The notes: generated from the letters alone by a model not told the origin. 64,000 bases of DNA from Planctomyces sp. SH-PL62 (GCF_001610895.1 NZ_CP011273.1:4030001-4094000), one strand, 5' to 3'; shown: positions 27,018 through 37,500, counted from the stretch's first letter. Numbers and translations: made by a program.

Positions 27018-28109
27018 TCACTCTCCGGATGGATCGAGAATCCAGATGAGGATGACGGAGGAGGGGGCTTCGGTGCGAATTCTGGGGAGGGCGGGGGGAC
27101 CGACCGGATCGCTCGCGGCGACGCCATCCTCGGGGCGGATCGGGTCCGAGCCAGGGGCGACCGTTCCGCTCCCCGTCGATTGTGGGTCCGTGGGAGTTCG
27201 GAGCGCCATCTTCGTCTGGGGGAAATGGACCTCGGCCGCGGGCTCGGCCCGCAGGGTGGTCGTCCGGCCCAGATCGGCCAGCTCGGTCATCAGCGAGGTG
27301 GACGCCTCGCCTTCGTCAAGACGACCGGGGAAGGCGGACGCGAGTCGATTGCGGAGCGTCGTGAGCTCGTCGCGGTCCAACTCGGCCGCATAAACGACCG
27401 AATCGGCCGACGAGAGGTCGGCCGCGCCTTCACGCGGGAGCTCGAACCGGTAGAAGTCGCGATGCGACGACAATCCGAGCATGGATGCGACTTCGGCGCG
27501 GGCGGGACGACCGTCGCCGCCGGACACGAGGAATATGCGGTGGGGGCCGGAGCGGGCCAGCAGATCGGTCGCGATCAGACGAGGACGATCCACGGCGGGC
27601 GCCGTCAGCACGGGTGGACCCGGCAGGTCGGCTTCCGGGCCGTTCGGAGTCGTCGCGGCGAGGATCGCGGGGGGGCCGACCGGATCCGAAGCGGACGGGC
27701 GGGAGGAATCCTCGGCCGTGTGAAGCGAAGGTGCGGCCGCACCCGGGTGACGCGGAGCCTGCGGGGCCGGGGGCTGGATCGCGGTCCGCATCCCCAGGAA
27801 AGAAATCAGGACCACGGCGGCGGCCAGGCCCGCCCGATAGGCCGGGGAGAACCTGCGGAGACGGGCCGAGGGACCGCTTCGCCACGTCGGGGGCGAGGAG
27901 GCGGCCAGCCTTTGCAGGACCTCCGGCGCGAGGTCGCGACCGGGGGGGCGGGAGAGGCCGTTGATCAGCTCATGGACCCTGACGAGCGAGCGAAATTCTT
28001 TCGCCTTCTCGGGATTCGACGCCAGCGACGCCGCCGCCGCCCGCTTCTCGTCCGGGTCGAGTTCGTCGTCGAGATAGGCCGACAGCAGGGATTCCAGTTC
28101 GTCGCTCAT
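27018..28109 (-). CDS. Anti-sigma factor-like membrane protein
   Basis: A 363-aa protein. The N-terminal about 60 residues ('MSDELESLLSAYLDDELDPDEK', 'FRSLVRVHELINGL') match the anti-sigma domain fold. The usual zinc ligands (HxxxCxxC) are missing, so it is a non-zinc version. One membrane helix is at about residues 91-107 (GLAAAVVLISFLGMRTA), followed by a long Pro/Ala-rich, periplasmic-looking C-terminal region that contains 'RIFLVSGGDGRPARAEVA' and 'DFYRFELPREGAADL'. It lies 64 bp after the ECF sigma gene and presumably holds that sigma factor inactive at the membrane. Confidence 0.7.
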   Translation of the reverse strand: MSDELESLLSAYLDDELDPDEKRAAAASLASNPEKAKEFRSLVRVHELINGLSRPPGRDLAPEVLQRLAASSPPTWRSGPSARLRRFSPAYRAGLAAAVVLISFLGMRTAIQPPAPQAPRHPGAAAPSLHTAEDSSRPSASDPVGPPAILAATTPNGPEADLPGPPVLTAPAVDRPRLIATDLLARSGPHRIFLVSGGDGRPARAEVASMLGLSSHRDFYRFELPREGAADLSSADSVVYAAELDRDELTTLRNRLASAFPGRLDEGEASTSLMTELADLGRTTTLRAEPAAEVHFPQTKMALRTPTDPQSTGSGTVAPGSDPIRPEDGVAASDPVGPPALPRIRTEAPSSVILIWILDPSGE

Positions 28110-28173
28110 GATGATTTCAGGGGTCGACGGGATTCGGTTCCGGGGGCGCCCGCCGCGGGACGCCCGGGTCAGA

Positions 28174-28800
28174 TCAGGAGAGGGCCTGCTCGACGTCGGG
28201 GAGGCTGGATTCGACCGGGGACTCGTCGTCGACCAGGGGGCGGAGCCGCCGCCGCAGCTGCTGGCGGGCCCGGTGGAGTCGGCTCCGCACGGTCCCTACG
28301 GGGATGTCCAGCAACTCGCCGATCTCCTCGTAGCGACGGCCTTCGAAGTCCTTGAGGACCACCACCGCGCGGTGGTCGGGCTCCAGGGCGGCGAGCGCCG
28401 CCTCGATCAGGGCCTCCCGCTCGGCGCGTTCGACGGCGTACGAGGGGACGCTCGACGGGGACTCGTCGGCGGGGTCCAGGGCCGGCCGGCCCCGTCCTGG
28501 GGCCAGCAGCCTCAAGGCCCGGCGGAGGCGGCCTTTCCTCAGTCGGCTCATCGCGAGGTTGACGGCGATCCGGTACATCCACGTAGAGAAGGCGCTCCCC
28601 CCCTGGTACTGGTCAAGCTTCTCGAAACCTCGGACGAAGGCGTCCTGGAGCACGTCCTGCGCGTCCTCCGGCGACCCGACGAGGCGGAGCACCATCGGAT
28701 AGAGGCGGCCCTGGCAGCGTTCGACCAGCACGCCGTAGGCTTCGGCGTCGCCGGCTCGACAGGCTTGCACAAGACTGGAGTCGTCGAGATTCCGCGTCAT
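28174..28800 (-). CDS. ECF-type RNA polymerase sigma factor
   Basis: A 208-aa sigma-70 family ECF factor. Region 2 is 'LVERCQGRLYPMVLRLVGS' followed by 'EDAQDVLQDAFVRGFEKLDQ' and 'FSTWMYRIAVNLAMSRLRKG' (residues about 20-90). Region 4 is 'LAALEPDHRAVVVLKDFEGR' followed by 'YEEIGELLDIPVGTVRSRLHRAR' (about 135-185). A polar linker joins them. The start at 28800 (MTRNLDDSSL) is preferred; the frame continues upstream without coding character. It is co-transcribed with the anti-sigma-like gene and divergent from the giant secreted protein gene, a possible target. Confidence 0.9.
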   Translation of the reverse strand: MTRNLDDSSLVQACRAGDAEAYGVLVERCQGRLYPMVLRLVGSPEDAQDVLQDAFVRGFEKLDQYQGGSAFSTWMYRIAVNLAMSRLRKGRLRRALRLLAPGRGRPALDPADESPSSVPSYAVERAEREALIEAALAALEPDHRAVVVLKDFEGRRYEEIGELLDIPVGTVRSRLHRARQQLRRRLRPLVDDESPVESSLPDVEQALS

Positions 28801-29480
28801 TTGGACCCTTGGACGCTCCCGATCGCCTGATGGTTCCCGGAATTTCCCGCCGCCCGGGCGCCGCGCCGCCTCCGAGTCGGCCTCGAGCCTCGGGAGGCCG
28901 ACGAGGAGGGCGGCCGGCAGGGGGCGGACGGTCTCCTCCGCCATTATCGCCGAACCCGAGGGGGCCGAGAAGACCCCCCGTCCCGTCGACGGGGCCCACG
29001 GCCCTCGCGTCGGATTCATGTCGATATCAGGTCATAATAAGACAAGCCGGTCCATGCGGATCGGAACGGCGCCCCGTCCGAACGTTTCGGCCGGCTTGGG
29101 AACGGTTCGTCGCAGCATTTTCGACGGACTTGGAGGCCATTCGGGCGCTCGTCGAGGGAGGGAGGTCCGGCCGCCCCGCCGCCGCGCGCGGTGATCAATG
29201 TAAGCACGGATCGACAAAATGTTTCATGTTCTTGTCAAAGTCTGCAAGGCTGCTAGACTCCTCATGCGCCAACCGGCGAGCAAAATTAATCCACATTATT
29301 TAGTGTTCTCATGCATGAAGCGGCCGACCGACGCCGTACGGTCCTTCGTGCGCCCCGACCCACACGCCGGTCGACGACGCCGGCTGGAAGACGACGCGGG
29401 CCCCGTTCGGGGTTCGTCGTCCGCCCGACGATGGGCGCCTCCGCGATGATCCGCACCAATCGATCCACGACGAGGACGAG
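28801..29480. promoter_or_regulatory. Divergent intergenic region (680 bp)
   Basis: This is the largest gap in the window, between the sigma gene (-) and the giant protein gene (+). The part at 29200-29320 is clearly AT-rich for this genome. On the minus strand a TATTAT lies near 29034-29039, possibly for the sigma gene. Short ORFs here lack a ribosome site and recognisable sequence. No hairpin or repeat of note was found. Confidence 0.45.
29232..29259 (+). promoter_or_regulatory. Candidate promoter for the giant secreted protein
   Basis: TTGTCA (29232-29237), a 16-bp spacer and TAGACT (29254-29259) resemble a sigma-70 promoter (5/6 and 4/6 matches) within the AT-rich island. The leader would be about 215 nt. 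This is pattern matching only. Confidence 0.4.
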
Positions 29481-32400
29481 ATGACGAAACCCAGGCGGCG
29501 GTCCGGCTATCGGCCGGGCTTCGATCAGATGGAGCGCCGCGCGCTCCTGAGCGGCACCGGCGTGAACCTTCCGGTCAACGCGGACTACATACCGGAGGCG
29601 TTCTGGACCGACATCCAGAAGTCCATGGGGGGGTGGGGCCTCGCGGACCGTTCGAAATACTGGCAGATCGACAAGACGATCCCGACGACCGAGGAGGGGT
29701 ACGCCCTCGCCCCCGCTTCCGCGTCGGCGAAGCTGGACTACTATCCCGACGGCGCCTATCAGGTGAGTTTCGCGGGGACCGCCACGCTGGAGTTCTGGGG
29801 CGTCGGCGAGCTCGCGGCCCCGATGGTCAAGGGGTCGGACGGGATCACGCGGGGGACCGTGATCGTCCAGGCCGGGAGCGACCCGAACGCGGCCCGCACC
29901 CTGGGCATGACCGTCCTGGCGGCCGATGCGAACGACCCCTGGCACGACCTTCACATCTGGGCCCCGGGCGCGCCGACGGACGGCAGCCGGCTCTACACGT
30001 CGGAGTTCCTGGCCTCGCTCCAGCCCTTCGACTACATCCGCTTCCTGGACTGGACCGGGACCAACGACAGCGTCGTCTCGAAGTGGTCCGATCGCAGCCG
30101 GCCGGACGACTTCTTCAAGACCGGCTCGCAGCGGAGCGTCTCCTACGAGGAGGCCATCCAGCTCGCCAACCTCTCCGGCAAGGACATGTGGCTCACGATC
30201 CCGGCCCTGGCCGACGACGAGTTCGTCACGAACCTGGCGACGCTGCTTCGGACCGAGCTCGACCCGGGCCTGAAGGTCTACGTCGAGTACAGCAACGAGA
30301 CCTGGAACACGATCTTCAAGGCGTATCCCCAGGTCCTGGCGAAGGCCAAGGCGGACCCCCGCGTCCTCGCCGGCGGGAATACGTCGATGATCGCCCAGGA
30401 GACCGCGCTGCAGACCGTCCGCCTCGGCCAGATCTTCCGCGGGGTGTTCGGGTCGGACTCGTCCCGCGTGATGCCGGTGTTCGCCAGTTGGGCCGCGTAT
30501 CCGTCCCACCTCACCGCCGGCCTCCAGGCGATTCAGCGCGTCTACGGCGACCCCAGGCAGTACATCACGTCCACGGCGATCGCGCCTTACATGCCCGTCG
30601 ACGCGACCCTGGACCGCTACTCGACGAACCCCTCGGACTTGCTCACCTCGATGGAGCAGAAGCTTGCGAACGTCGCCACGACGATCCAGGGGAACGTCCA
30701 GGCGGCGGCCGCCTTCGGCCTGCCGCTCGACACCTATGAAGGGGGCCAGCACTACTCGTTCAACTACAACTATAACGCCAAGCGCGCGGCCCTGAACGAC
30801 CCGCGGATGTACGACCTGTATCGAAACTACTACCAGACGTTCGCGGCGCTGGGCGGTCGGCAGATGACGTTCTACACGCTGACCAGCGAGTTCTGGGGGC
30901 TCAAGCCCCAGGTCGACTCGCCGGGCTCCCAGCGGTGGGACGCGGTCATGAGCCTCCTGCTCCAGCCGGGCGACGCCGACCTCGACGGCAATGTGGACTT
31001 CGCCGACTTCCAGATCGTCCAGGCGAATTTCAACCGGACCGAGCTGTGGTGGCAGCAGGGGGACTTCAACCACGACCGCAAGGTCGACGCGGCGGACCTC
31101 GCCCTGCTGCTCAAGAACCTGGACGCCGGCTCGCTGACGGCGGCTCAGGCGGTCGAGATCGCCGTGGCGTTGCGGCCGGCCACGACGACGGCGACGGGCC
31201 CGGTCGAATTCTCGGTCTCCGGGCAGAAAGCCCTGGCGGACGCGACCATCGCCTCGGCGACCGTCGACGGCGGCTCTTACGTGAAGAACGGCGTCTTCAA
31301 CGGCGGATACGGCACGGGCGTCATGAAGCTCGGCGGGGTCTCCCACGCCAAGGGCCTGGGGGTCTCCAGCAGCTCGACGATCGTCCTGCCGATCGACCGG
31401 CTCTACACGAGCTTCGCGGCGATCATCGGAGTGGACGACCGCGTCGGCGCCAACGCCGGCCAGGCCACCTTCCAGGTCGTCGGCGACGGCCGGGTGCTAT
31501 ACACCTCGCCCGTGATGCGGGCCGGCGTCGCCCTGCCGATCGAAGTCGACGTCGCGGGGGTCTCCAGCCTCTCCCTGATCGTCTCCACGCCGGCCGGTCA
31601 GAACGTCAAGATTCCCGCCGACTGGGCCCAGGCCCGCCTGGTCGCAGCCCAGTCCGCCCCCCGGCTGACCTGGACCGTGACCAAGGACGGCGCGACGATC
31701 TCCACGACGAGCGCCGAGTCCTTCATCTTCGTCCCGGCCGGGAACGGCGAGTACACGGTCTCGGTTCGGGCCGTCGACGCGAGCGGAGCCGCGGCCGTGC
31801 GGAGCGCCGCGATCAAGGTGGCCGAGCCGACGTCGCAGGCCCAGGCGACCTTCTTCGAGTCCGACCCGCAGACCTCGGGGAGTTGGAAGGGAGTCTACGG
31901 ATTCAGCGGTTCCGTCGTGGCCGATGCTTACGGGTCCTACCCGTCGTACGCGAACGTGACCCTCTCCGGCGCGACCGTCGTCTCCTGGAGCCGCGCCACG
32001 CCGGACACCCGCGCGCTCCAGAAGTTGAGGTACGACAGCAGCAATCTTCGGACGGCGACGACCTGGTACGGCAGGCAGTTCACGATCAACGTCGACCTGA
32101 CCGACGGCGAGACGCATCTGGTCTCGCTGTACGCCGTGGACTGGTCCGGCGCAAGCCGCGTCCAGCGCATCGACGTCCTGGACGCGGCCACCGGCGAGGT
32201 CCTCGACTCGCGCGAGATCTCCTCGTTCAGCGACGGGCGCTACCTGAGATGGAGCGTCTCCGGCCACGTCCAGTTCCGCGTCACGAAGGTGGCCGGCTAT
32301 GACGCCGTGATCGGCGGGGTCTTTTTCGACGAGGTCAGCCCGGCGTATGCGGGGAGCGACTCGGACTCGAAGGGGGCCTGGAAGGGCGAATACGGCTCGG

Positions 32401-33902
32401 AAGGATACCTCATGCCCGACAGCTCCGTGGGCCTTCCCTCCTTCGCACAGGTCAGCGTACCCGCGGGCCTCTTGAGATCGTTCGGCACGAGCACGACCGA
32501 CCCGCGTTTTCTCCAGACGGCCGCCGGGACCACGCGACAGGGCTCGGTCTGGAAGAACTGGACCGATTTCAATATCGACGTCAACCTGACCGACGGCAAG
32601 ACTCATCAGGTCACGCTTTACGCGCTGGATTGGGATGACGTGGGGCGGATCCAGCGCATCGACGTGGTCGACGTCGCCACCGGCAAGGTCATCGACTCGC
32701 GTCGGATCTCGTCGTTCACCGACGGCGTCTACCTGAAGTGGAACGTCTCCGGCCGCGTGCAGTTCCGCATCATCAAGCTCGCGGGGCCCAGCACCGCCAT
32801 CAGCGGCGTCTTCATCGACCCCGCGCCCACCACCGCTCCGGATCCGACCCCGACACCGGATCCAGATCCCGCTCCGAAGCCGAATCCGGATCCGGCCCCG
32901 GCCCCGGGCGTGGTGCGGGACGCGACGACGAAGGGGGACTGGACCGGGGCCTACGGAAGCGGCGGGAGTTTCGTGGTGAACAACCCGTCGACCCTGCCGC
33001 CGTCGACTTCGGTCGCCTTCAGGGGGGGCTCGTCGACCATCTGGACGTCGAGCACGACCGACGTGCGGGCGTTGACGACGGCGGACGGCACCAAGCGTCA
33101 GGCGTCGACCTGGGCCGGGAGCGAGTTCACGATCGACGTGACGCTGGGCGACGGCCAGCCCCGCCGGGTGTCGCTGTACATGGTCGACTGGTACTCGAAC
33201 ACGCGGTCGCAGCGGATCGAGGTGATCGACAAGGCGACGGGCCGGGTGATCGACGTGCAGGAGCTGTCGAAGTTCAACGGCGGGGTCTACCTGACGTGGG
33301 AGGTGGCCGGCAGCGTGCAGTTCCGGGTGAGCCGGCTAGGCCTGGAGAATGCCGTGGTCAGCGGCGTCTTCATCGACCCCGCGTCCACCACCGCGCCGGC
33401 TCCAGGACCGGCTCCGGAAACGGCCCCGGGCGTGGTGCAGGACGCGACGACGAGGGGGGACTGGACCGGGATGTACGGAGGCGGCGGGAGTTTCGTGGTG
33501 AACAACCCGTCGGCCCTGCCGCCGTCGACTTCGGTCGCCTTCGGGGGGGGCTCGTCGACCATCTGGACGTCGAACACGACCGACGTGCGGGCGTTGACGA
33601 CGGCGGACGGCACGAAGCGTCAGGCGTCGACCTGGGCCGGGAGCGAGTTCACGATCGACGTGACGCTGGGCGACGGCCAGCCCCGCCGGGTGTCGCTGTA
33701 CATGGTCGACTGGTACTCGAACACGCGGTCGCAGCGGATCGAGGTGATCGACAAGGCGACGGGCCGGGTGATCGACGTGCAGGAGCTGTCGAAGTTCAAC
33801 GGCGGGGTCTACCTGACGTGGGAGGTGGCCGGCAGCGTGCAGTTTCGGGTGAGCCGGCTAGGCCTGGAGAACGCCGTGGTCAGCGGCGTCTTCATCGACT
33901 GA
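29481..33902 (+). CDS. Giant extracellular protein: LEPR-XLL, hydrolase-like, dockerin, NPCBM, repeats
   Basis: A 1473-aa protein. The N-terminus has the planctomycete export-associated motif 'MERRALLSG' (residues 17-25). Residues about 30-490 are an uncharacterised barrel-like domain; 'VYVEYSNETWN' and 'DTYEGGQHYS' look like the two catalytic-glutamate strands of a clan-A glycosidase (inference). Residues about 495-555 are a dockerin type I pair ('GDADLDGNVDFADFQ', 'GDFNHDRKVDAADLALLL'). Residues about 575-720 are an NPCBM-type carbohydrate-binding domain. Four about 150-residue repeats follow, each with 'VSLYxVDW' and 'GVFID' ends; a Pro/Asp linker (PDPTPTPDPDPAPKPNPDP) precedes the third. 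The last two repeats are almost identical in DNA. Likely secreted or surface-bound and acting on a polysaccharide. Confidence 0.8.
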   Translation: MTKPRRRSGYRPGFDQMERRALLSGTGVNLPVNADYIPEAFWTDIQKSMGGWGLADRSKYWQIDKTIPTTEEGYALAPASASAKLDYYPDGAYQVSFAGTATLEFWGVGELAAPMVKGSDGITRGTVIVQAGSDPNAARTLGMTVLAADANDPWHDLHIWAPGAPTDGSRLYTSEFLASLQPFDYIRFLDWTGTNDSVVSKWSDRSRPDDFFKTGSQRSVSYEEAIQLANLSGKDMWLTIPALADDEFVTNLATLLRTELDPGLKVYVEYSNETWNTIFKAYPQVLAKAKADPRVLAGGNTSMIAQETALQTVRLGQIFRGVFGSDSSRVMPVFASWAAYPSHLTAGLQAIQRVYGDPRQYITSTAIAPYMPVDATLDRYSTNPSDLLTSMEQKLANVATTIQGNVQAAAAFGLPLDTYEGGQHYSFNYNYNAKRAALNDPRMYDLYRNYYQTFAALGGRQMTFYTLTSEFWGLKPQVDSPGSQRWDAVMSLLLQPGDADLDGNVDFADFQIVQANFNRTELWWQQGDFNHDRKVDAADLALLLKNLDAGSLTAAQAVEIAVALRPATTTATGPVEFSVSGQKALADATIASATVDGGSYVKNGVFNGGYGTGVMKLGGVSHAKGLGVSSSSTIVLPIDRLYTSFAAIIGVDDRVGANAGQATFQVVGDGRVLYTSPVMRAGVALPIEVDVAGVSSLSLIVSTPAGQNVKIPADWAQARLVAAQSAPRLTWTVTKDGATISTTSAESFIFVPAGNGEYTVSVRAVDASGAAAVRSAAIKVAEPTSQAQATFFESDPQTSGSWKGVYGFSGSVVADAYGSYPSYANVTLSGATVVSWSRATPDTRALQKLRYDSSNLRTATTWYGRQFTINVDLTDGETHLVSLYAVDWSGASRVQRIDVLDAATGEVLDSREISSFSDGRYLRWSVSGHVQFRVTKVAGYDAVIGGVFFDEVSPAYAGSDSDSKGAWKGEYGSEGYLMPDSSVGLPSFAQVSVPAGLLRSFGTSTTDPRFLQTAAGTTRQGSVWKNWTDFNIDVNLTDGKTHQVTLYALDWDDVGRIQRIDVVDVATGKVIDSRRISSFTDGVYLKWNVSGRVQFRIIKLAGPSTAISGVFIDPAPTTAPDPTPTPDPDPAPKPNPDPAPAPGVVRDATTKGDWTGAYGSGGSFVVNNPSTLPPSTSVAFRGGSSTIWTSSTTDVRALTTADGTKRQASTWAGSEFTIDVTLGDGQPRRVSLYMVDWYSNTRSQRIEVIDKATGRVIDVQELSKFNGGVYLTWEVAGSVQFRVSRLGLENAVVSGVFIDPASTTAPAPGPAPETAPGVVQDATTRGDWTGMYGGGGSFVVNNPSALPPSTSVAFGGGSSTIWTSNTTDVRALTTADGTKRQASTWAGSEFTIDVTLGDGQPRRVSLYMVDWYSNTRSQRIEVIDKATGRVIDVQELSKFNGGVYLTWEVAGSVQFRVSRLGLENAVVSGVFID
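32902..33900 (+). repeat. Near-identical 522-bp tandem repeat in the giant protein gene
   Basis: The unit starting at 32902 (protein VVRDATTKGDWTG...) recurs 522 bp later from 33424 (VVQDATTRGDWTG...), up to the stop. Only scattered substitutions separate the copies. The two earlier repeats (about 31850-32330 and 32350-32820) are clearly related in protein but diverged in DNA, so the last copy is a recent duplication or has been homogenised by recombination. Confidence 0.85.
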
Positions 33903-33910
33903 GCCGGGCG

Positions 33911-33948
33911 CGGCCCCTCCGTCTCGGCGTCGCCGGGCGGAGGGGCCG
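33911..33948. terminator. Hairpin between convergent genes
   Basis: An 11-bp perfect stem (CGGCCCCTCCG at 33911-33921 with its complement at 33938-33948) encloses a 16-nt loop. It lies nine bases after the stop of the giant protein gene and nine before the stop of the convergent 117-aa gene. There is no T tract, but the position suits a bidirectional terminator. Confidence 0.5.
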
Positions 33949-33957
33949 GATCCTCGT

Positions 33958-34311
33958 TCAGGATACGACCGCGTCCCAGCGGCGGTGGATGAAGGCGAAG
34001 GCTCGCTCGGCGGCCTCCAGCCGTTCGCGGTCTTCATGGTAGAGCTCGCCCGCCTCGCGCGGCATCCGGTAGGAGGCGTTGACGAACTGATCCCGGGCGC
34101 CTAGCAACTGGTGATAGATCTTCTCGTAATCGGCCCGTCGGGGATGGCTCGCGAGCAGCCCCAGCTTCCGACGGACGGCCCCCAGCTTCTCATCGCAGGA
34201 CTTCAGCCTGGCTTCCAGCGAGGAGCGCTCGCCGAAGTGCGTCCGATCGGGGTAGCTGGGGTTCTTGAGCCCGGAAGAAGGCTTCGGGACGATGGCGGGA
34301 CTCGATGACAC
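33958..34311 (-). CDS. Small hypothetical helical protein
   Basis: A 117-aa protein, not recognised. From residue 30 on it is highly charged and predicted helical ('LEARLKSCDEKLGAVRRKLG', 'REAGELYHEDRERLEAAERAF'), probably a coiled-coil or helical bundle. The GTG start at 34311 is supported by AGGAG eight bases upstream. No membrane segment or signal is seen. It stands alone between the giant protein gene and the propeller/HEAT gene, divergent from the latter. Confidence 0.55.
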   Translation of the reverse strand: MSSSPAIVPKPSSGLKNPSYPDRTHFGERSSLEARLKSCDEKLGAVRRKLGLLASHPRRADYEKIYHQLLGARDQFVNASYRMPREAGELYHEDRERLEAAERAFAFIHRRWDAVVS

Positions 34312-34518
34312 GGTCGAACTCCTCGTCGGATCAGGCCCCGTCGGGGTCCGCGAGAGCCTCGCGGGCGTCGACGGGGCTTCTTCTTTCGATTGAGGTGGAT
34401 TCGGAAAGGGGGTAACATCCGCCGCGATCCGGTCCGCCTATTCTGATCGACGAGGCCGACTCTCGCCAGAGCGTTCGGGCGTCGGCCGGGGCGGCCCCAT
34501 CCAGGGAGGGTGATCGCG

Positions 34519-37500
34519 ATGAGGAGTCCGATCGGGTTCGCGGTCCTGTTCGCGCTCGCCGTCGCCGTCTCGGAGGCCGCCGGGGCGCCGGATCTCCCCT
34601 CGGCGGCCGATGGTTGGGCCGTCGAACTGGTCGGGCGGACGCCGGAACACTTCGCCCCGACGACGATGGCCGTCGGGCCGGGCGATCTCGCCTTCATCGG
34701 CGGCCGGACGAGGATTTCAGGACCAGGGACGCCCGGCGTCGTGCTCAAGGCCGACGGTGCGGCGATCACGACGTTCGCCGACGGCCTCAATCCCGTCACC
34801 GGCCTGGCCTGGGTCGGCGACGTCCTCTACATCGTCCATCCTCCGCTCCTGTCCGCGTTCCGGGATGCGGACGGCGACGGCCGAGCCGAGCGCGTCGAGG
34901 ACGTCGTCACCGGCCTCGGCCCCGCCGAAGATCAGGGCGCTGGGGCGCTCCGACGAGGGATGGATGGATTCCTCTATCTCGCGATCGGTTCGAGGGGCCT
35001 CGCACAGGCTCGCGGAAAAGGGGGCGATCCGCTCCGCACGTCCGCCGGCGGCGTCATCCGGGTCCGCCCCGACGGCTCGGACCTGGAAATCGTCTCGACG
35101 GGCGACGCGCGGACCTCGGCCCTGGCGGTCGGCGCGAACGACGATCTGTTCGCCTTGAGCGACGCCGACGACCCGCGATGGGGGCTTCGCCTGATCCATC
35201 ACGTCGCGGGGGGACGTTACGGGTACCCTCGCCAGTTCGTCGCGGCCGAATTCCGCACCTTGCCCGCGGTCGCCAGGCTCGAAGGCCGAGGAGCGGGGCA
35301 GGGGACCTCATACGACGAGGGACGTCTGCCCGACGAATTCCGAGGCAATTTCGTCGCCTGCGAGCCGGAGGGGCAGGCGGTCTTCCGCCATGAGCTACGC
35401 AAGGCCGGCGGCGGCTTCGCGCTGGCGAGACGCACCCCGCTGGCGACGCGCGGGACGCTCGCCGACTTCCACCCACGCGCGATCGCGGCTGGCGGCGACG
35501 GCTTCTGGATCGTCGACGAGGCGTCCGTCCGCGACGGGGCCGACGGCGCGACGGGACGGATCTACCGCCTCGCCTACGTCGGCGACGGCCTGAGCTCCGA
35601 CGCCCCCCGACCGCGCGGTGATTCGATCGACTCCTGGGTCGGGGCCCTGGATCACCCGGCCCGTTCGGTTCGTCTGGAAGCGCAAGACCGTCTCGCGGCG
35701 ATCGGCCCCCCCGCGATCCCCGCAGTGGTCGGCCGTCTCGGCCGCGACGCGCCCGCCGTCGGCCGCCTGCACGCAATCTGGGCGTTGGATGCGATCGGCG
35801 GGGACGAGGCGCGGGGGGCGATCCGGTCGCTCCTGTCCGACGAATCCCCGCAGGTGAGACTCCAGGCGGCGCGGAGCGCGGGACTCCGCAGGGATAGGCC
35901 GGCGCATGACCTCCTGACGAAGCGGCTCGCCGATCGCGATCCCGCGGTCCGTCGCGAAGTCGCGATCGCGCTCGGGCGTCTGGGCGATCGTTCCGCCGGT
36001 CCGGCGCTCCTGGCGGCCCTGGGCGACGCCGACCGCTTCGCCGCGTGGTCGATCCGCCGGGCGATCCTCGACCTGGGATGCAACGACCGCGAGGCCCTGA
36101 CCGCGGCCCTCCTGGACCTGTCGAGGCGCGAGGCCGCCTTGCTGCTGGCCGACGAATCCTGGTCGGTCCCCCTCGTCGCCTCGCTCGTCGAGGCCCTGAA
36201 GAAGACGGCCGAGCCCGCCGTGCGCGGTCGCATCCTCGCCTGCCTCGCGGCGCAGTACTTCCGCTATCCCGAAGCCGAAGGCCGATCGACGGGAGAAAAC
36301 CCGCCCGGCGATATGATCCCCAGGAAGACCGAGAACTGGGACCCGGAGGGGATGGCCGCGGTGCTCCGGGGCCTGGAGATCGGGCTCAAGGACGCCGACG
36401 CCTCGGTCCGCTATCAGGCTGTCTTCGGGCTTCAGACCGTCGGCGCCGCGGCGGGGCCCTTGCTCCGGGAGGCCTTGCCCAAGGAGACGGAGACTGACAA
36501 CCAGGCCGCGCTGGTGGAGGCCCTCGGCTCCCTGAACGACGCCGCGTCCACCCGACTCCTCCTGCCGATCGTCGTCGATCCCACGCGGCCCGAGCCGGTC
36601 CGCTCGGCGGCCCTGGACTCGCTGAACACGCTCCGCGGGCGCGACGTCGTCCGGGCTCGGCTGACGGTCCTGTACGAGGAGGACGCCCCCGGGACGCTCG
36701 TGGCGAAGGCCCTCCCCGCCCTGGCTCGCGACGGCTTCCTGCCCGCGAACGATCTCGCGGGGTTCCTGCATCACGCATCCCCGCTCGTCCGGGCGGCGGC
36801 GGTGATGAGCCTGAACCCCTCGCGGCCGTTGCCCGCCGAGGTCAAGGACGTGGTCCTCGCGAAGCTGGACGACGAGGATCCCGACGTCCGTCGCGCCGCC
36901 TATCTGGCCGCCGGGCCGCTGCACCTCCGGGAAGCGGTCCCGCGGCTCGTCGAGAAGGCGAAGGAGGTCGAGGGGGGGGATCGGACCGCCGTCCTGAACG
37001 CCCTTTGCACCCTGCCGGACCCCCGAGCCCTCTCGCTCTACACCGCCGCGCTCGACGATCCCGACCCGTCGCTGCGGCGTGGGGCCGTCCGCGCCCTGCT
37101 GGCGATCCGCGATCGGGTCGAGCCCGAGCTGCGTCGGACGGCCCGCGAAGGGGAAGGCTCGGCCGGGTCGGCGCTCGCCCTCGATCGAATCCTCGCGAAG
37201 TTCGAGCCGGTCCGCGGCTGGAACGTCCTGGGCCCGCTGGGCCCCCGGCCCCCCGCCTTGATGAGTCGCGAAGGGGCCGTCGACGCCTCTCGATCGTATC
37301 CCGGCGCGGCGGGAGGGCCGATCCGGTGGGCCCCCGGCGCCGAGTCCGGGGACGGCGTGGTCGACCTGGGACCGCCGGGCTCGAAGGACGCGACGGCCCC
37401 CCGACCCGACCCCGCCTCGACGGCGGCGGCCTACGCCGAGTTCACCTCGACCGAGGCCCGACGCGCGATCCTGCTCGTCGAGGCCGACGGGCCGATCGAG

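Noticed and set aside
29219-29449. 76-aa ORF in the gap before the giant protein
   Set aside because: No ribosome site, no family features, and it overlaps the likely promoter and leader.
32830-32910. Pro/Asp tandem repeat as a mobile or satellite element
   Set aside because: It is an in-frame Pro/Asp-rich linker between protein domains.
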